A stretch of DNA of 51,520 bases, from contig JAJPIV010000160.1 of the NCBI GenBank assembly GCA_021324595.1, forward strand, positions 1-51,520. The letters are read 5' to 3'. Position numbers and translations under genes: made by a program. The stretch is from Actinomycetota bacterium. GTDB taxonomy: Bacteria; Actinomycetota; Actinomycetes; Streptosporangiales; Streptosporangiaceae. The notes under the pieces are model-generated. The model was not told the origin of the DNA. It ran no database searches and was given only the letters and a program-made list of their open reading frames with translations. Of this stretch, positions 27,401 to 36,250 are shown in pieces; position 1 is the stretch's first letter, and each line of letters opens with the position of its first letter.

Positions 27401-27438
27401 CGCCTCCCTGGTGCGGCCGGGTGCCAGCGGAGCTGGCC

Positions 27439-27472
27439 GCCGGCAGGCGGGGCGGCTCGCCCGCCCGCCGGC
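27439..27472. terminator. Long GC hairpin between convergent clgR and Rrf2 genes
   Basis: GCCGGC-A-GGCGGG (27439-27451) pairs with CCCGCC-C-GCCGGC (27460-27472), a stem of about 13 pairs with one mismatch. It sits in the 91-base gap between two convergent genes and could end transcription from both sides; there is no U tract. Confidence 0.55.
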
Positions 27473-27491
27473 ATGCACGCCGTCGGCGGGG

Positions 27492-27956
27492 TCAGCGCGC
27501 GGCTCGCGCCTCCCAGGAGCCGGGCAGATGGGCGAGCTCGCGGACCCGCTCGGGCAGCGATCCTGTGACCAGGTGGGCCAGCGTGACCTCCTCGAGGATC
27601 GCGCGCTCGCTGGCCCGCAGCGCGATCCACACGGTCTGCAGTGGCTCCGCCGCGCCGACGTAACCGAGGTTCTCCGGCCGCTCGCCGCGCACTCCGACCA
27701 GTGGCCCGTCGATCGCGCGGATGATGTCGGCCAGGGAGATATCCCCGGGCGGCCTGGCGAGCCAGAAGCCGCCCTCGGGCCCGCGCTGGCTGCGTACCAG
27801 GCCGGCCCGGCGCAGCTGGGTGAGGATCGCCTCCAGGAACTTGGCCGGGATCTGCTGCGCCCTGGCCAGCTGGTCGGAGGTGGCCGGCCCGCCGCCCGAG
27901 GCCGCGAGCTCGATCGCGGCGCGCAGGGCGTAGTCGGCCCGGGCTGACAGGCGCAT
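27492..27956 (-). CDS. Rrf2-family transcriptional regulator without cluster cysteines
   Basis: The 154-residue protein has the Rrf2 winged helix: MRLSARADYALRAAIEL, then QIPAKFLEAILTQLRRAGLV and SQRGPEGGFWLARPPGDISL. IscR-like members hold an Fe-S cluster with three cysteines; this protein contains no cysteine at all, so it is either a redox-independent relative or uses another ligand (CymR-like). The start at 27956 is chosen because CATAAT (27969-27964) is placed seven bases upstream, fitting leaderless initiation; ATG codons at 27962 and 27965 are also in frame. It diverges from the methyltransferase-like gene with almost no gap. Confidence 0.87.
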   Translation of the reverse strand: MRLSARADYALRAAIELAASGGGPATSDQLARAQQIPAKFLEAILTQLRRAGLVRSQRGPEGGFWLARPPGDISLADIIRAIDGPLVGVRGERPENLGYVGAAEPLQTVWIALRASERAILEEVTLAHLVTGSLPERVRELAHLPGSWEARAAR

Positions 27957-27963
27957 ACTCATC

Positions 27964-27969
27964 ATTATG
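27964..27969 (-). promoter_or_regulatory. -10 element of the Rrf2 gene
   Basis: CATAAT on the minus strand lies seven bases before the chosen Rrf2 start. On the plus strand the same bases include the annotated ATG (27967-27969) of the divergent gene, so the two genes compete for this site. Confidence 0.5.
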
Positions 27970-28662
27970 CCGGCGGCCGGGGCGCACCTCGCCGGCGCCG
28001 GGGCGCTCGCCGGCTCGGTGCCGGGGATCTCCGCGCTGGCCTGGGGGGGCACCGAGGCCGCGTTCCGCCTGCGGCTGCTTGCCCGGTCAGGCGCGCGGGC
28101 CGGCTGGGCAGCGGCGGCCCGCGCGAAGCTGCGCGAGTGGACGTTCCTCGTGATCGCCGGGCTGCTGGCGGCCGCCGTGCTGGCGGCGTTCGCGGCGGCC
28201 GGGGTGCGCGCGGGGGCGATCGGCGCCCGTCCCGTGGCCGGCCTGGCCGGCGAGGCGATGATCGTCGCCGGTGCGGCGCTCCGCGTCTGGGCCATGATCA
28301 CGCTGGACTGCCTCTTCACGTTCGCGGTCGGCATCCAGAGCGGCCACCGGGTCGTCCGGCACGGCCCGTACCGGGCCATCCGTCACCCTGGATACGCCGG
28401 GGCCCTGGTCGCGCTGGCCGGAATCGGCGTCGCGCTGGGAAGCTGGCTGTCGGTCCTGGTCCTGCTGGCCGTGCCGCTGCTGGCCTTCGTGATCAGGATC
28501 AGGGTCGAGGAGGCGGCCTTGACGGCGGCCCTGGGACAGGAGTACGCGGACTACGCGCGCGACACGGCGGCGCTGGTGCCGCGGTTCCGGTCAGCCCGCA
28601 AGGCGCAGCCCGCGCGGCGTCGGGCGGAACCCGGCCGCCCCCAGCGCCCGCGCCAGCGGTGA
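27967..28662 (+). CDS. Isoprenylcysteine carboxyl methyltransferase (ICMT)-family membrane protein
   Basis: A protein of up to 231 residues with four to five membrane segments and the SAM-binding ICMT/PEMT signature HRVVRHGPYRAIRHPGYAGA followed by RIRVEEAALTAALGQEYADYAR. Bacterial members are methyltransferases of unknown substrate. The start is uncertain: ATG 27967 has no ribosome binding site and overlaps the Rrf2 -10 element, while GTG 28021 is an alternative. The 3' end overlaps the convergent lhr gene by 72 bases. Confidence 0.75.
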   Translation: MPAAGAHLAGAGALAGSVPGISALAWGGTEAAFRLRLLARSGARAGWAAAARAKLREWTFLVIAGLLAAAVLAAFAAAGVRAGAIGARPVAGLAGEAMIVAGAALRVWAMITLDCLFTFAVGIQSGHRVVRHGPYRAIRHPGYAGALVALAGIGVALGSWLSVLVLLAVPLLAFVIRIRVEEAALTAALGQEYADYARDTAALVPRFRSARKAQPARRRAEPGRPQRPRQR

Positions 28663-30069
28663 ATCGTGGACGGCCGCGCCGTCGGCGCGCTCCACGGTCA
28701 GCCGGCCGAGCGCTCCGGCGCGCACCGCCCCGGCCAGGGCAGCTGCGGCGGGGGCGAGCAGCCGGTCGTCGGCGGTCCACGACAGCAGCGTCTTGCCGCC
28801 CCGTTCCACGTAGAGCACGAGGTGCCCGTCGGCCAGCACTACCAGCGCCCCCGCCTTGCGCCCCGGCCGGTGGCCTGCCCGCGCCTCGTCCGGGCGGGGC
28901 GGCCACGGCAGGGCGGCGCCGTAGGCGTTGGCCGGGTCGGCTGCGGCGAGCACAGTGACCGTCGGCTGCGCGGGCGGCCCGCCGGGCCCGGCACCCGGCT
29001 CGGCCAGGGCGCGCATCCGGTCCACGGCGCCGGCCAGCGCGAACTGGGCCGCCCCCAGCCCCTCGACGAAGTAGCCCCGCCGGCACTGCCCCGCCTCCTC
29101 CATGGCCCGCAGCACCGGGTAGAGCGCGCCGAAGCCCCCGGGGACCCGCTCGGCCGAGGCCGCGCCGCGCAGCAGGACGCCGTACCGGTCGAGCAGCGTG
29201 AGCGCGCGGGCGTGCAGCCGGCGGGTCTCGTCCGGCTCGCGCGCCGGGGCGAGCGACCACCGGCCGCTCACCGTCGGAGGTCCCGCGGGCGACGGCAGCG
29301 ACCCGCGGCCGAACGCGGGCCGGCGCGGCACGCTGACCCGCGGCGAGCCGGCGGTCAGCCCGGTCAGCCCGGCCCACGGCGGCCGCGCGTGGACTGCGGC
29401 CGCGGGCGCGCGTGGCGGTCCCGGCCGCGCCCGTCCCGGGCCGAGCACCGTCCGCAGCGGCGCCAGCGTGTCGTTGGTGACCAGCCCGGCCCAGACCAGG
29501 TCCCAGATCGCGGTGGCGACCGCCTGGTCGCTCGCCGCCGCCGGCGCCCGGCGCGCGGCCCGGTCGGCGAGCCCGCGGAAGAACAGCGCGCCGCCCCCGT
29601 CCAGCTCGGAGAGCACGGCCTGGTGCACCGGGGTCAGGGTGATCTCGGCGGGCGGCGGCAGCAGCAGCGGTGCCGAGGCCGCCGGGGCGAGGACCAGCCA
29701 GCCATCGCCCCCGGGCAGCGCGCCCGCGCCGGCCCAGACCACCTCTCCCGCCGAGGTCAGCTCGTCGAGCATCGCCGGGGCGTAGCCGTCGACGCGGGCC
29801 GGCAGGATGAGCGACTCGAGCGCGCTGGCCGGCACCGCTGCCCCGGCGAGCTGCTCGATCGCGGCGTAGACGGCATCGGGCCCGCCCGGCCGGCCCCGCC
29901 GCCACGCCGCGGGGCCGCCGCCGGTGCCCGGCGGATCCTGCCCTGCCTGCCGCGTGACGCCCTGCCAGGCAGGCAGGAACGCGGCGAGCGCGCTGGGCGG
30001 CACCGGCTCGGCCTCCTGCCTGAGCCGGGCCAGGCAGCGCCGCCGCAGCATCCGCAGCACCCCGGCGTC
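28591..30069 (-). CDS. lhr: Lhr helicase, C-terminal fragment (after frameshift)
   Basis: This frame continues lhr after the break at 30070, starting with DAGVLRMLRRRCLARLRQE and EPVPPSALAAFLPAWQGV, typical of the Lhr C-terminal region, and ending with WTADDRLLAPAAAALAGAV and LRLAG. It shares no frame with the helicase part. The junction is exact: the last residue before the upstream stop and the first here are neighbours in intact homologues as I recall them (W-C-D-A-E-V-L-R). GTG and ATG codons in VLRML lie 10-20 bases after the upstream stop, so separate translation by re-initiation is possible. Otherwise this is part of a pseudogene or an assembly error. Confidence 0.8.
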   Translation of the reverse strand, partial: DAGVLRMLRRRCLARLRQEAEPVPPSALAAFLPAWQGVTRQAGQDPPGTGGGPAAWRRGRPGGPDAVYAAIEQLAGAAVPASALESLILPARVDGYAPAMLDELTSAGEVVWAGAGALPGGDGWLVLAPAASAPLLLPPPAEITLTPVHQAVLSELDGGGALFFRGLADRAARRAPAAASDQAVATAIWDLVWAGLVTNDTLAPLRTVLGPGRARPGPPRAPAAAVHARPPWAGLTGLTAGSPRVSVPRRPAFGRGSLPSPAGPPTVSGRWSLAPAREPDETRRLHARALTLLDRYGVLLRGAASAERVPGGFGALYPVLRAMEEAGQCRRGYFVEGLGAAQFALAGAVDRMRALAEPGAGPGGPPAQPTVTVLAAADPANAYGAALPWPPRPDEARAGHRPGRKAGALVVLADGHLVLYVERGGKTLLSWTADDRLLAPAAAALAGAVRAGALGRLTVERADGAAVHDSPLARALGAAGFRPTPRGLRLAG

Positions 30070-33000
30070 ACCACTGCGGCCCGGCGAGCGCCGGCAGGAA
30101 CTCGCCCTCCACGACCCGGCCGTCCGCGGCGAGCCGCCGCAGCGCCCCCGTGACGACGGCGATCCCCAGGCCGTACCGGCGGGCCAGCGCGGCGGCGGTG
30201 AATGGCCCGCGCGTCCGCGCGTACCGGGCGACCAGGTCACCGAGGGGGTCCGGCAGTGGCTCGGTGAACGCGGCCGGCACGCCGACCGGCAGCGGCACTC
30301 CGAGCGCGTCCCTCAGGCGCCCGGCGTCCTCGACCGCGGCCCAGCGGGGCTCGCCGGCCAGCCGCACCTCGATCACGCGGCGCTGCGCCGCCAGCTCGGC
30401 CAGCCAGCCCTCGGCGGGCAGCTCGCTGCGCGGCTGCGCTCCGGCGCGGTCGCGGGCTGGCGCGACTGCCCCGGCCGGGTGCCCGGCGGGAAGGGCGCAC
30501 CGCTGGGCCGCCTCTGCCGCCGAGAACGGCCCTGCCTCCCTGATCAGGTCCGCGAGCTGCTCCATCGACGTGCAGCGCCGGGCCGGCGACAGCCGCTGCA
30601 GGTCCCGTTCGGCATCGGCGACGACCAGCGGGTCCAGCAGCTCCCTGAAGTCGGCCTGGCCGAGGAGCTCGGCCAGGAGCGCGGAGTCGAGGGCGAGCGC
30701 CTGAGCCCGGCGCTCGGCGAGCGGCGCGTCCCCCTCGTACATGAACGCGCCGACGTACCTGAACAGCAGCGAGCGGGCGAACGGCGACGCCGAGGCGGTC
30801 TCCACCTCGACCAGCCGGACCGCGCGGCCGGCCAGGTCCCGCATCAGGCCGGCCAGCGCCGGCACGTCGAACACGTCCTGCAGGCACTCGCGCACGGCCT
30901 CCAGCACGACCGGGAAGCTCCCGTAGCCGCGGGCGACGGCCAGGAGCTGGGCGGAGCGCTGGCGCTGCTGCCACAGCGGGGTGCGCCGGCCCGGGCGCCG
31001 CCGGGGGAGCAGCAGCGCGCGGGCGGCGCACTCCCGGAACCGGGACGCGAACAGCGCGGACGAGCCCAGCTCGGCGGTGACCAGCGGCTCGACCTCCTCG
31101 GGATCGAGCACGGCGAATCCGGCCGGGGGCGGCTCATCGGAGTCCGGCACCCGGATCACGATCCCGTCGTCGGTGTACATCGCCTGGACGTCCATGCCGC
31201 CGTAGCGCTCCCGCAGCCGCGCCGCGATCGCCAGCGCCCACGGGGCGTGCACCGCGGCCCCGTACGGGCTGTGCAGGACCAGCCGCCAGTCGCCGAGCTC
31301 GTCCCGGAACCGCTCCAGGACCAGCGTCCGGTCATCCGGCAGGTACCCGGTCGCCTCCCGCTGGCTGGCCAGGTAGGCCAGCAGGTTCCTGGCCGCCAGG
31401 TCGTCCAGCCCGTCCGCCCGCAGCCGCGAGGCCGCCCGGCCCGGATCGGACCCGGCCAGCTCGCGGCAGTACTCGCCGACCGCGCGGCCGAGCTCGGCCG
31501 GCCGGCCCGGCGCGTCGCCGTGCCAGAACGGCAGCTTCCCGGGCAAACCGGGGGCAGGCGAGACGAGCACCTGGTCGGCGGTGATGTCCTCGATCCGCCA
31601 CGAGCTCGCGCCGAGCACGAACACGTCGCCGACCCGGGACTCGTAGACCATCTCCTCGTCGAGCTCGCCGACCCGCCGGGAGTGGCGGGCGGGCCGGCCG
31701 GCCTCGCCGGCCAGGAACACGCCGAACAGGCCGCGGTCCGGGATCGTGCCGCCGTTGGTGACCGCGATGCGCTGGCTGCCCGGGCGGCCGCGGAGCAGGC
31801 CGGCCGGGCGGTCCCAGACCAGCCTCGGCCGCAGCCCGGCGAAGTCCTCGCTCGGGTAGCGCCCGGCCAGCATGTCCAGCACGGCCTCGAGCACCGGCCT
31901 GGTCAGCCCGGCGAACGGCGCCGCGCGCCGGGCCACCGCGTGCAGGTCGCCGACCGTCCAGTCGTCCATCGCGGTCATCGCCACGATCTGCTGCGCGAGC
32001 ACGTCGAGGGGGTTGCGGGGCATCCGCAGCTCCTCGATCTGCCCGGCCCGCATGCGGCGGGCGACCACGGCCGCCTGCACCAGGTCGGCCTGGTACTTGG
32101 GGAAGATCACGCCTCGCGAGACGTCTCCGACGTGGTGCCCGGACCGGCCGGTGCGCTGCAGGCCGCTTGCCACCGAGGGCGGGGACTCGACCTGGATGAC
32201 CAGGTCGACGGCGCCCATGTCGATGCCGAGCTCCAGGCTGGAGGTGGCGACGACCGCGGGGAGCTGCCCGGCCTTGAGCGCCTCCTCGATCGCGGTCCGC
32301 TCGGCGCGGGAGACCGAGCCGTGGTGGGCGCGGGCCACGACCGGCGGGGCTACCGGCCCCGGGTCCGCCCCGGCCGCCCCGGCCCGTTCGAGCGCGCGCT
32401 CGGCGGCCAGCTCGTTCAGCCTGGCGCACAGCCGCTCGGCGAGGCGGCGCGAGTTGGCGAACACGATCGTCGAGCGGTGGCCCTCGATGGCGTCGAGCAC
32501 CCGGGCCTCGACGTGCGGCCAGATGGAGCGGGCGCGGCCGGGCCCGCCGGGTGCCGGGCCCGGCGAGTCCGCAGGCGGCGGCCAGGCGCCCGGATCGCCC
32601 GTCCCTGCCTGGCCGGCGACCTCGGCGGGGGAGAGCGCGCCGGCCGGGGCGCGCGCGCCACGCGGTGCGCGCTGGTCCGCGAACCCGTCCCCAGGATCGG
32701 ACATGTCCTCGACCGGCACGACGATCCGCAGGTCGAGGCGCTTGTCACTGGGCGGGGCGATCACCGTCACCGGGAGCGCGCCGCCGAGGAACCCGGCGAC
32801 CTCCTCCGCCGGGCGCACGGTCGCGGAGAGCCCGATCCGCTGCGCCGGCCCGGTCCCGTGCCCGCCCGGGCCGCCCGTCCCGCCGGGCTGGCCGGCACCG
32901 GCCGGGCCCGCTCCGCGCAGCGCGCCGAGCCGCTCCAGGGACAGCGCCAGGTGCGCGCCCCGCTTAGTCCCGGCCAGCGCGTGGATCTCGTCGACGATCA

Positions 33001-33547
33001 CGGTCTGCACGCCGCGCAGAACGTCGCGCGCCCGGGAGGTGAGCATCAGGAACAGCGACTCGGGAGTCGTGATCAGGATGTCGGGCGGCTTGCTCGCCAG
33101 CCGCCGCCGCTCGTCGGCGGCCGTGTCGCCGGTGCGGACCGCCACGGTGATGTCCGGCCCGGGCAGGCCCAGCCGGCGCATGGCCTGGGAGACGCCCGCC
33201 AGCGGGGAGCGGAGGTTCCGCTCGATGTCCGCCGCGAGGGCCTTGAGCGGCGAGACGTACAGGACCCGGCAGCGCCGCGGCGCGCCAGGCGCCGGGTCGC
33301 GGGCGAGCCGGTCGATCGCCCACAGGAACGCCGCGAGCGTCTTGCCCGATCCGGTCGGCGCGACGACCAGCGTGTGCTCGCCAGCCCCGATCGCCTGCCA
33401 CGCCAGCGCCTGGGCCGGGGTCGGCTCGGCGAACGCGGCGCGGAACCACGCCGCGGTCGGCTCGCTGAACCCGGCCAGCGGGTCACCGGGGGCGGCTCGC
33501 GGATCGCCGGCCGTCCCCCCGGCCTCGGTCCCCGCGCGAACTGCCAT
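30068..33547 (-). CDS. lhr: Lhr-family ATP-dependent helicase, N-terminal part (frameshifted)
   Basis: A 1159-residue superfamily 2 helicase of the Lhr group. Walker A APTGSGKT is at 63-70, DEIH at 186-189, then TKRGAHLALSLERL, VVATSSLELGIDMGAVD and QRTGRSGHHVG (motifs V and VI). The winged-helix and beta-barrel parts of the Lhr core follow. Lhr is a 3'-5' helicase in DNA repair, part of the mitomycin response in mycobacteria. Full-length proteins are about 1500 residues; here the frame hits TGA at 30070 right after GEFLPALAGPQW, and the remaining third lies in another frame. The helicase core itself is complete. ATG 33547 has no strong Shine-Dalgarno sequence. Confidence 0.88.
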   Translation of the reverse strand: MAVRAGTEAGGTAGDPRAAPGDPLAGFSEPTAAWFRAAFAEPTPAQALAWQAIGAGEHTLVVAPTGSGKTLAAFLWAIDRLARDPAPGAPRRCRVLYVSPLKALAADIERNLRSPLAGVSQAMRRLGLPGPDITVAVRTGDTAADERRRLASKPPDILITTPESLFLMLTSRARDVLRGVQTVIVDEIHALAGTKRGAHLALSLERLGALRGAGPAGAGQPGGTGGPGGHGTGPAQRIGLSATVRPAEEVAGFLGGALPVTVIAPPSDKRLDLRIVVPVEDMSDPGDGFADQRAPRGARAPAGALSPAEVAGQAGTGDPGAWPPPADSPGPAPGGPGRARSIWPHVEARVLDAIEGHRSTIVFANSRRLAERLCARLNELAAERALERAGAAGADPGPVAPPVVARAHHGSVSRAERTAIEEALKAGQLPAVVATSSLELGIDMGAVDLVIQVESPPSVASGLQRTGRSGHHVGDVSRGVIFPKYQADLVQAAVVARRMRAGQIEELRMPRNPLDVLAQQIVAMTAMDDWTVGDLHAVARRAAPFAGLTRPVLEAVLDMLAGRYPSEDFAGLRPRLVWDRPAGLLRGRPGSQRIAVTNGGTIPDRGLFGVFLAGEAGRPARHSRRVGELDEEMVYESRVGDVFVLGASSWRIEDITADQVLVSPAPGLPGKLPFWHGDAPGRPAELGRAVGEYCRELAGSDPGRAASRLRADGLDDLAARNLLAYLASQREATGYLPDDRTLVLERFRDELGDWRLVLHSPYGAAVHAPWALAIAARLRERYGGMDVQAMYTDDGIVIRVPDSDEPPPAGFAVLDPEEVEPLVTAELGSSALFASRFRECAARALLLPRRRPGRRTPLWQQRQRSAQLLAVARGYGSFPVVLEAVRECLQDVFDVPALAGLMRDLAGRAVRLVEVETASASPFARSLLFRYVGAFMYEGDAPLAERRAQALALDSALLAELLGQADFRELLDPLVVADAERDLQRLSPARRCTSMEQLADLIREAGPFSAAEAAQRCALPAGHPAGAVAPARDRAGAQPRSELPAEGWLAELAAQRRVIEVRLAGEPRWAAVEDAGRLRDALGVPLPVGVPAAFTEPLPDPLGDLVARYARTRGPFTAAALARRYGLGIAVVTGALRRLAADGRVVEGEFLPALAGPQW

Positions 33548-33586
33548 GCCTCCATCCTGCCGCGGCGGCCCGACAGCCCGGGCCGC

Positions 33587-34075
<489 letters not shown>

Positions 34076-34175
34076 GGCGTCCATTCTGGGCTTCCGGCCG
34101 ACCGGGCGCACCCGGCCGCCCTGCTCCCGCCCGCGCGGAGGTGGCGCGGGCACCCGGCGCGGTCACCGGGCGTGG

Positions 34176-34922
34176 TCACCGGGCGCCGAGCGCCCCCCGG
34201 TAGCGGTCGAGCACGACTGCGGCCACCGCGGCGTGATCACCGATCGGGCGCGCTACCCGGTCCGCTCCGGCGGAGCGCACCAGGTCATGGAACCGGCCGG
34301 GGGCGAGCAGGTAGCTCGCCACCGCGACCGGCCGCCCGGCGCGCCGGTGGCGGCCCACCGCCTCGCGGACCGTCGGCCCGGCGGCCGCCGCGAACGCGGC
34401 GGTGACGGGCGCCCGGAGCAGCTGGGAGAGCATCGCCGCCTGCGCGCGTACCGCTGCCGGGCCGCGCGGGTCCGCCGACCCGGCGGCGGCCAGCACGACC
34501 GGGGTGCCGCGGGCCACCCCCGCCTCGGCGAGCCGCCGGGCGAGCGCGACCGACAGCAGCGGGTCCGGGCCGAGCGGAGCGGCCGCGGGCAGGCCGGCTC
34601 GCTCGGCCGCGGCGCCGACGTCGGCCTCCAGGTGATGCCCGGCCGACAGCAGCAGCGGCACGATCACGGCCCGGGGGACGGGCTTGGGCCCGCGGGCCGG
34701 GCCGGCCGGCCGCCCGGCGGGCCCGGCCGGCCAGGTCACCTCGGCCGGCCCGGCCAGCTCGGCCAGCTCGGCCAGCGCCGGCCGGCCGTGCCTGAGGAAC
34801 GCGGTGCGGACCTGCACCACGGGCGCGAGCCGCCGGACCTGCCGGGCGAGGGCGGCGACCGTCTCGGCCGCCCCGGGATCCGCGCTGCCATGCGCCACGG
34901 CGATCAGCACCGGGCCGGTCAC
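34176..34922 (-). CDS. Sirohydrochlorin chelatase (CbiX/SirB-like)
   Basis: A 248-residue protein of the CbiX family: VLIAVAHGSADPGAAETVAA at the N-terminus and VIVPLLLSAGHHLEADV, containing the two histidines that bind the metal in this family, then a second, degenerate half. It would insert Fe2+ into sirohydrochlorin to make siroheme. The GTG start overlaps the stop of the cysG-type gene by four bases. As last gene of nirA-cysG-cbiX, it supplies cofactor to the reductase encoded first. A cobalt role cannot be excluded, but no cobalamin synthesis gene is nearby. Confidence 0.85.
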   Translation of the reverse strand: MTGPVLIAVAHGSADPGAAETVAALARQVRRLAPVVQVRTAFLRHGRPALAELAELAGPAEVTWPAGPAGRPAGPARGPKPVPRAVIVPLLLSAGHHLEADVGAAAERAGLPAAAPLGPDPLLSVALARRLAEAGVARGTPVVLAAAGSADPRGPAAVRAQAAMLSQLLRAPVTAAFAAAAGPTVREAVGRHRRAGRPVAVASYLLAPGRFHDLVRSAGADRVARPIGDHAAVAAVVLDRYRGALGAR

Positions 34923-36250
34923 GCCGCCCCCCGCCGGCCCGCGGGGCGCGCGCCGGCCAGCTCCTCGCGGAGCCTGACGACCTCGCCGATCACCACTACG
35001 GCGGGCGGGCCGATCCGCTCCCTGGCGGCCGCGCCGGCGACGCTGCCGAGCGTCGAGACCAGCACGCGCTGGGCGGGCAGCGTGCCGTGGCTGATCACCG
35101 CGACCGGGGTCGCGGCGGCGCGGCCGCGGGCGATCAGCTCGGCGGCGACCCGGCCCAGGTGCGCCGTGGCCATCAGCAGCACGAGCGTGGCCGGGCCGGC
35201 GGCCAGCGCGCCCCAGTCCACCCCGGCGCCGGGGCCGGCCGGGTCCAGGTGAGCCGACGCGACCGCGAAGTCGCTGGCCAGCCCGCGGTGGGTGACCGGG
35301 ATGCCGGCCCAGGCCGGCACGGCGGTCGCGCTGGTCACCCCGGGCACCACCCGGACCGGGATACCGGCCCGGCGGCAGGCGAGCGCCTCCTCCGCTCCCC
35401 GGCCGAAGGTGAACGGGTCGCCCCCCTTGAGCCTGGCCACGCGCAGGCCGGCCCGGGCGCGGGCGATGAGCAGCTCGTTGATCTGGTCCTGGGTGAGCGC
35501 GTGCGCCCCGGGCGACTTCCCGGCGTCGATCACCTCGACGTCCGGGCCGAGCTCGGCGAGCAGCGCGCGCGGGCCCAGCCGGTCGGCCACGACCACGTCG
35601 GCCTCGGCGAGCAGCCGACGGCCCAGCACCGTGATCAGGCCCGGGTCGCCCGGGCCGCCGCCGATCAGCGCGACCCAGCCCGCGGCGGCGCCTGCCGCGG
35701 CCCCGGCCTGGCCGGCCGCCGGGGCGGGCGGCCAGGCCGGGCGGGCGGCCAGGCTGCCGTCGGCCAGCGCGGCCGCGATCGCCGCCCCCAGCCGCTGAGA
35801 GCGGCGCTGGTCGCCGCCCGCGGTGACCGCGACGGTGACCTCGCCGTGCCGGGCCACGGCCGGCAGGCGGGCGGCGGACGCGCCGGCGTCGTCGGCCCGG
35901 ACGCACCAGATGCCGCGGCGGCGCGCCTCGGCGGCGACGGACGCGTTCACCGCCACGTCACCGGTCGCCGCGTGCGCCAGCCACGCCCCCGCCAGGTCGC
36001 CGGCCCGGTAGCGGCGGAGGCGGACCGTGACCGGCAGCCCGGCGAAGCCCGGATCCAGCGCGGGGGCGACGACCGTCACGCGGGCACCGGCCGCGAGCAG
36101 CCCCCTGGCGCGGCGCAGCCCGGTCGGCCCGGCTCCCACGACCACGGCGGGCCTGCCGCGCAGGTCGAGCTCGACCGGGTAGCCGCGCCAGGGATCGCGG
36201 CGGGCCGGCGCCGCCGCCTGGCCGGAGCGTTCCGCGCTGACCGCGCTCAC
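34919..36250 (-). CDS. cysG: Fused precorrin-2 dehydrogenase / uroporphyrinogen-III C-methyltransferase
   Basis: The 443-residue protein joins two enzymes. The N-terminal ~190 residues form a Rossmann domain (VELDLRGRPAVVVGAGPTGL) like the NAD-dependent precorrin-2 dehydrogenase of CysG/Met8. From ~197 a SUMT/CobA methyltransferase follows: VALIGGGPGDPGLITVLG, VADRLGPRALLAEL, RLKGGDPFTFGRGAEE, VVPGVTSATAVPAWAGIPVTHRG. Together they convert uroporphyrinogen III to sirohydrochlorin. The iron insertion step is probably done by the CbiX-type protein downstream, so it may act as a CysG with a helper chelatase. GTGA overlaps link it to genes on both sides. Confidence 0.9.
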   Translation of the reverse strand: MSAVSAERSGQAAAPARRDPWRGYPVELDLRGRPAVVVGAGPTGLRRARGLLAAGARVTVVAPALDPGFAGLPVTVRLRRYRAGDLAGAWLAHAATGDVAVNASVAAEARRRGIWCVRADDAGASAARLPAVARHGEVTVAVTAGGDQRRSQRLGAAIAAALADGSLAARPAWPPAPAAGQAGAAAGAAAGWVALIGGGPGDPGLITVLGRRLLAEADVVVADRLGPRALLAELGPDVEVIDAGKSPGAHALTQDQINELLIARARAGLRVARLKGGDPFTFGRGAEEALACRRAGIPVRVVPGVTSATAVPAWAGIPVTHRGLASDFAVASAHLDPAGPGAGVDWGALAAGPATLVLLMATAHLGRVAAELIARGRAAATPVAVISHGTLPAQRVLVSTLGSVAGAAARERIGPPAVVVIGEVVRLREELAGARPAGRRGAA

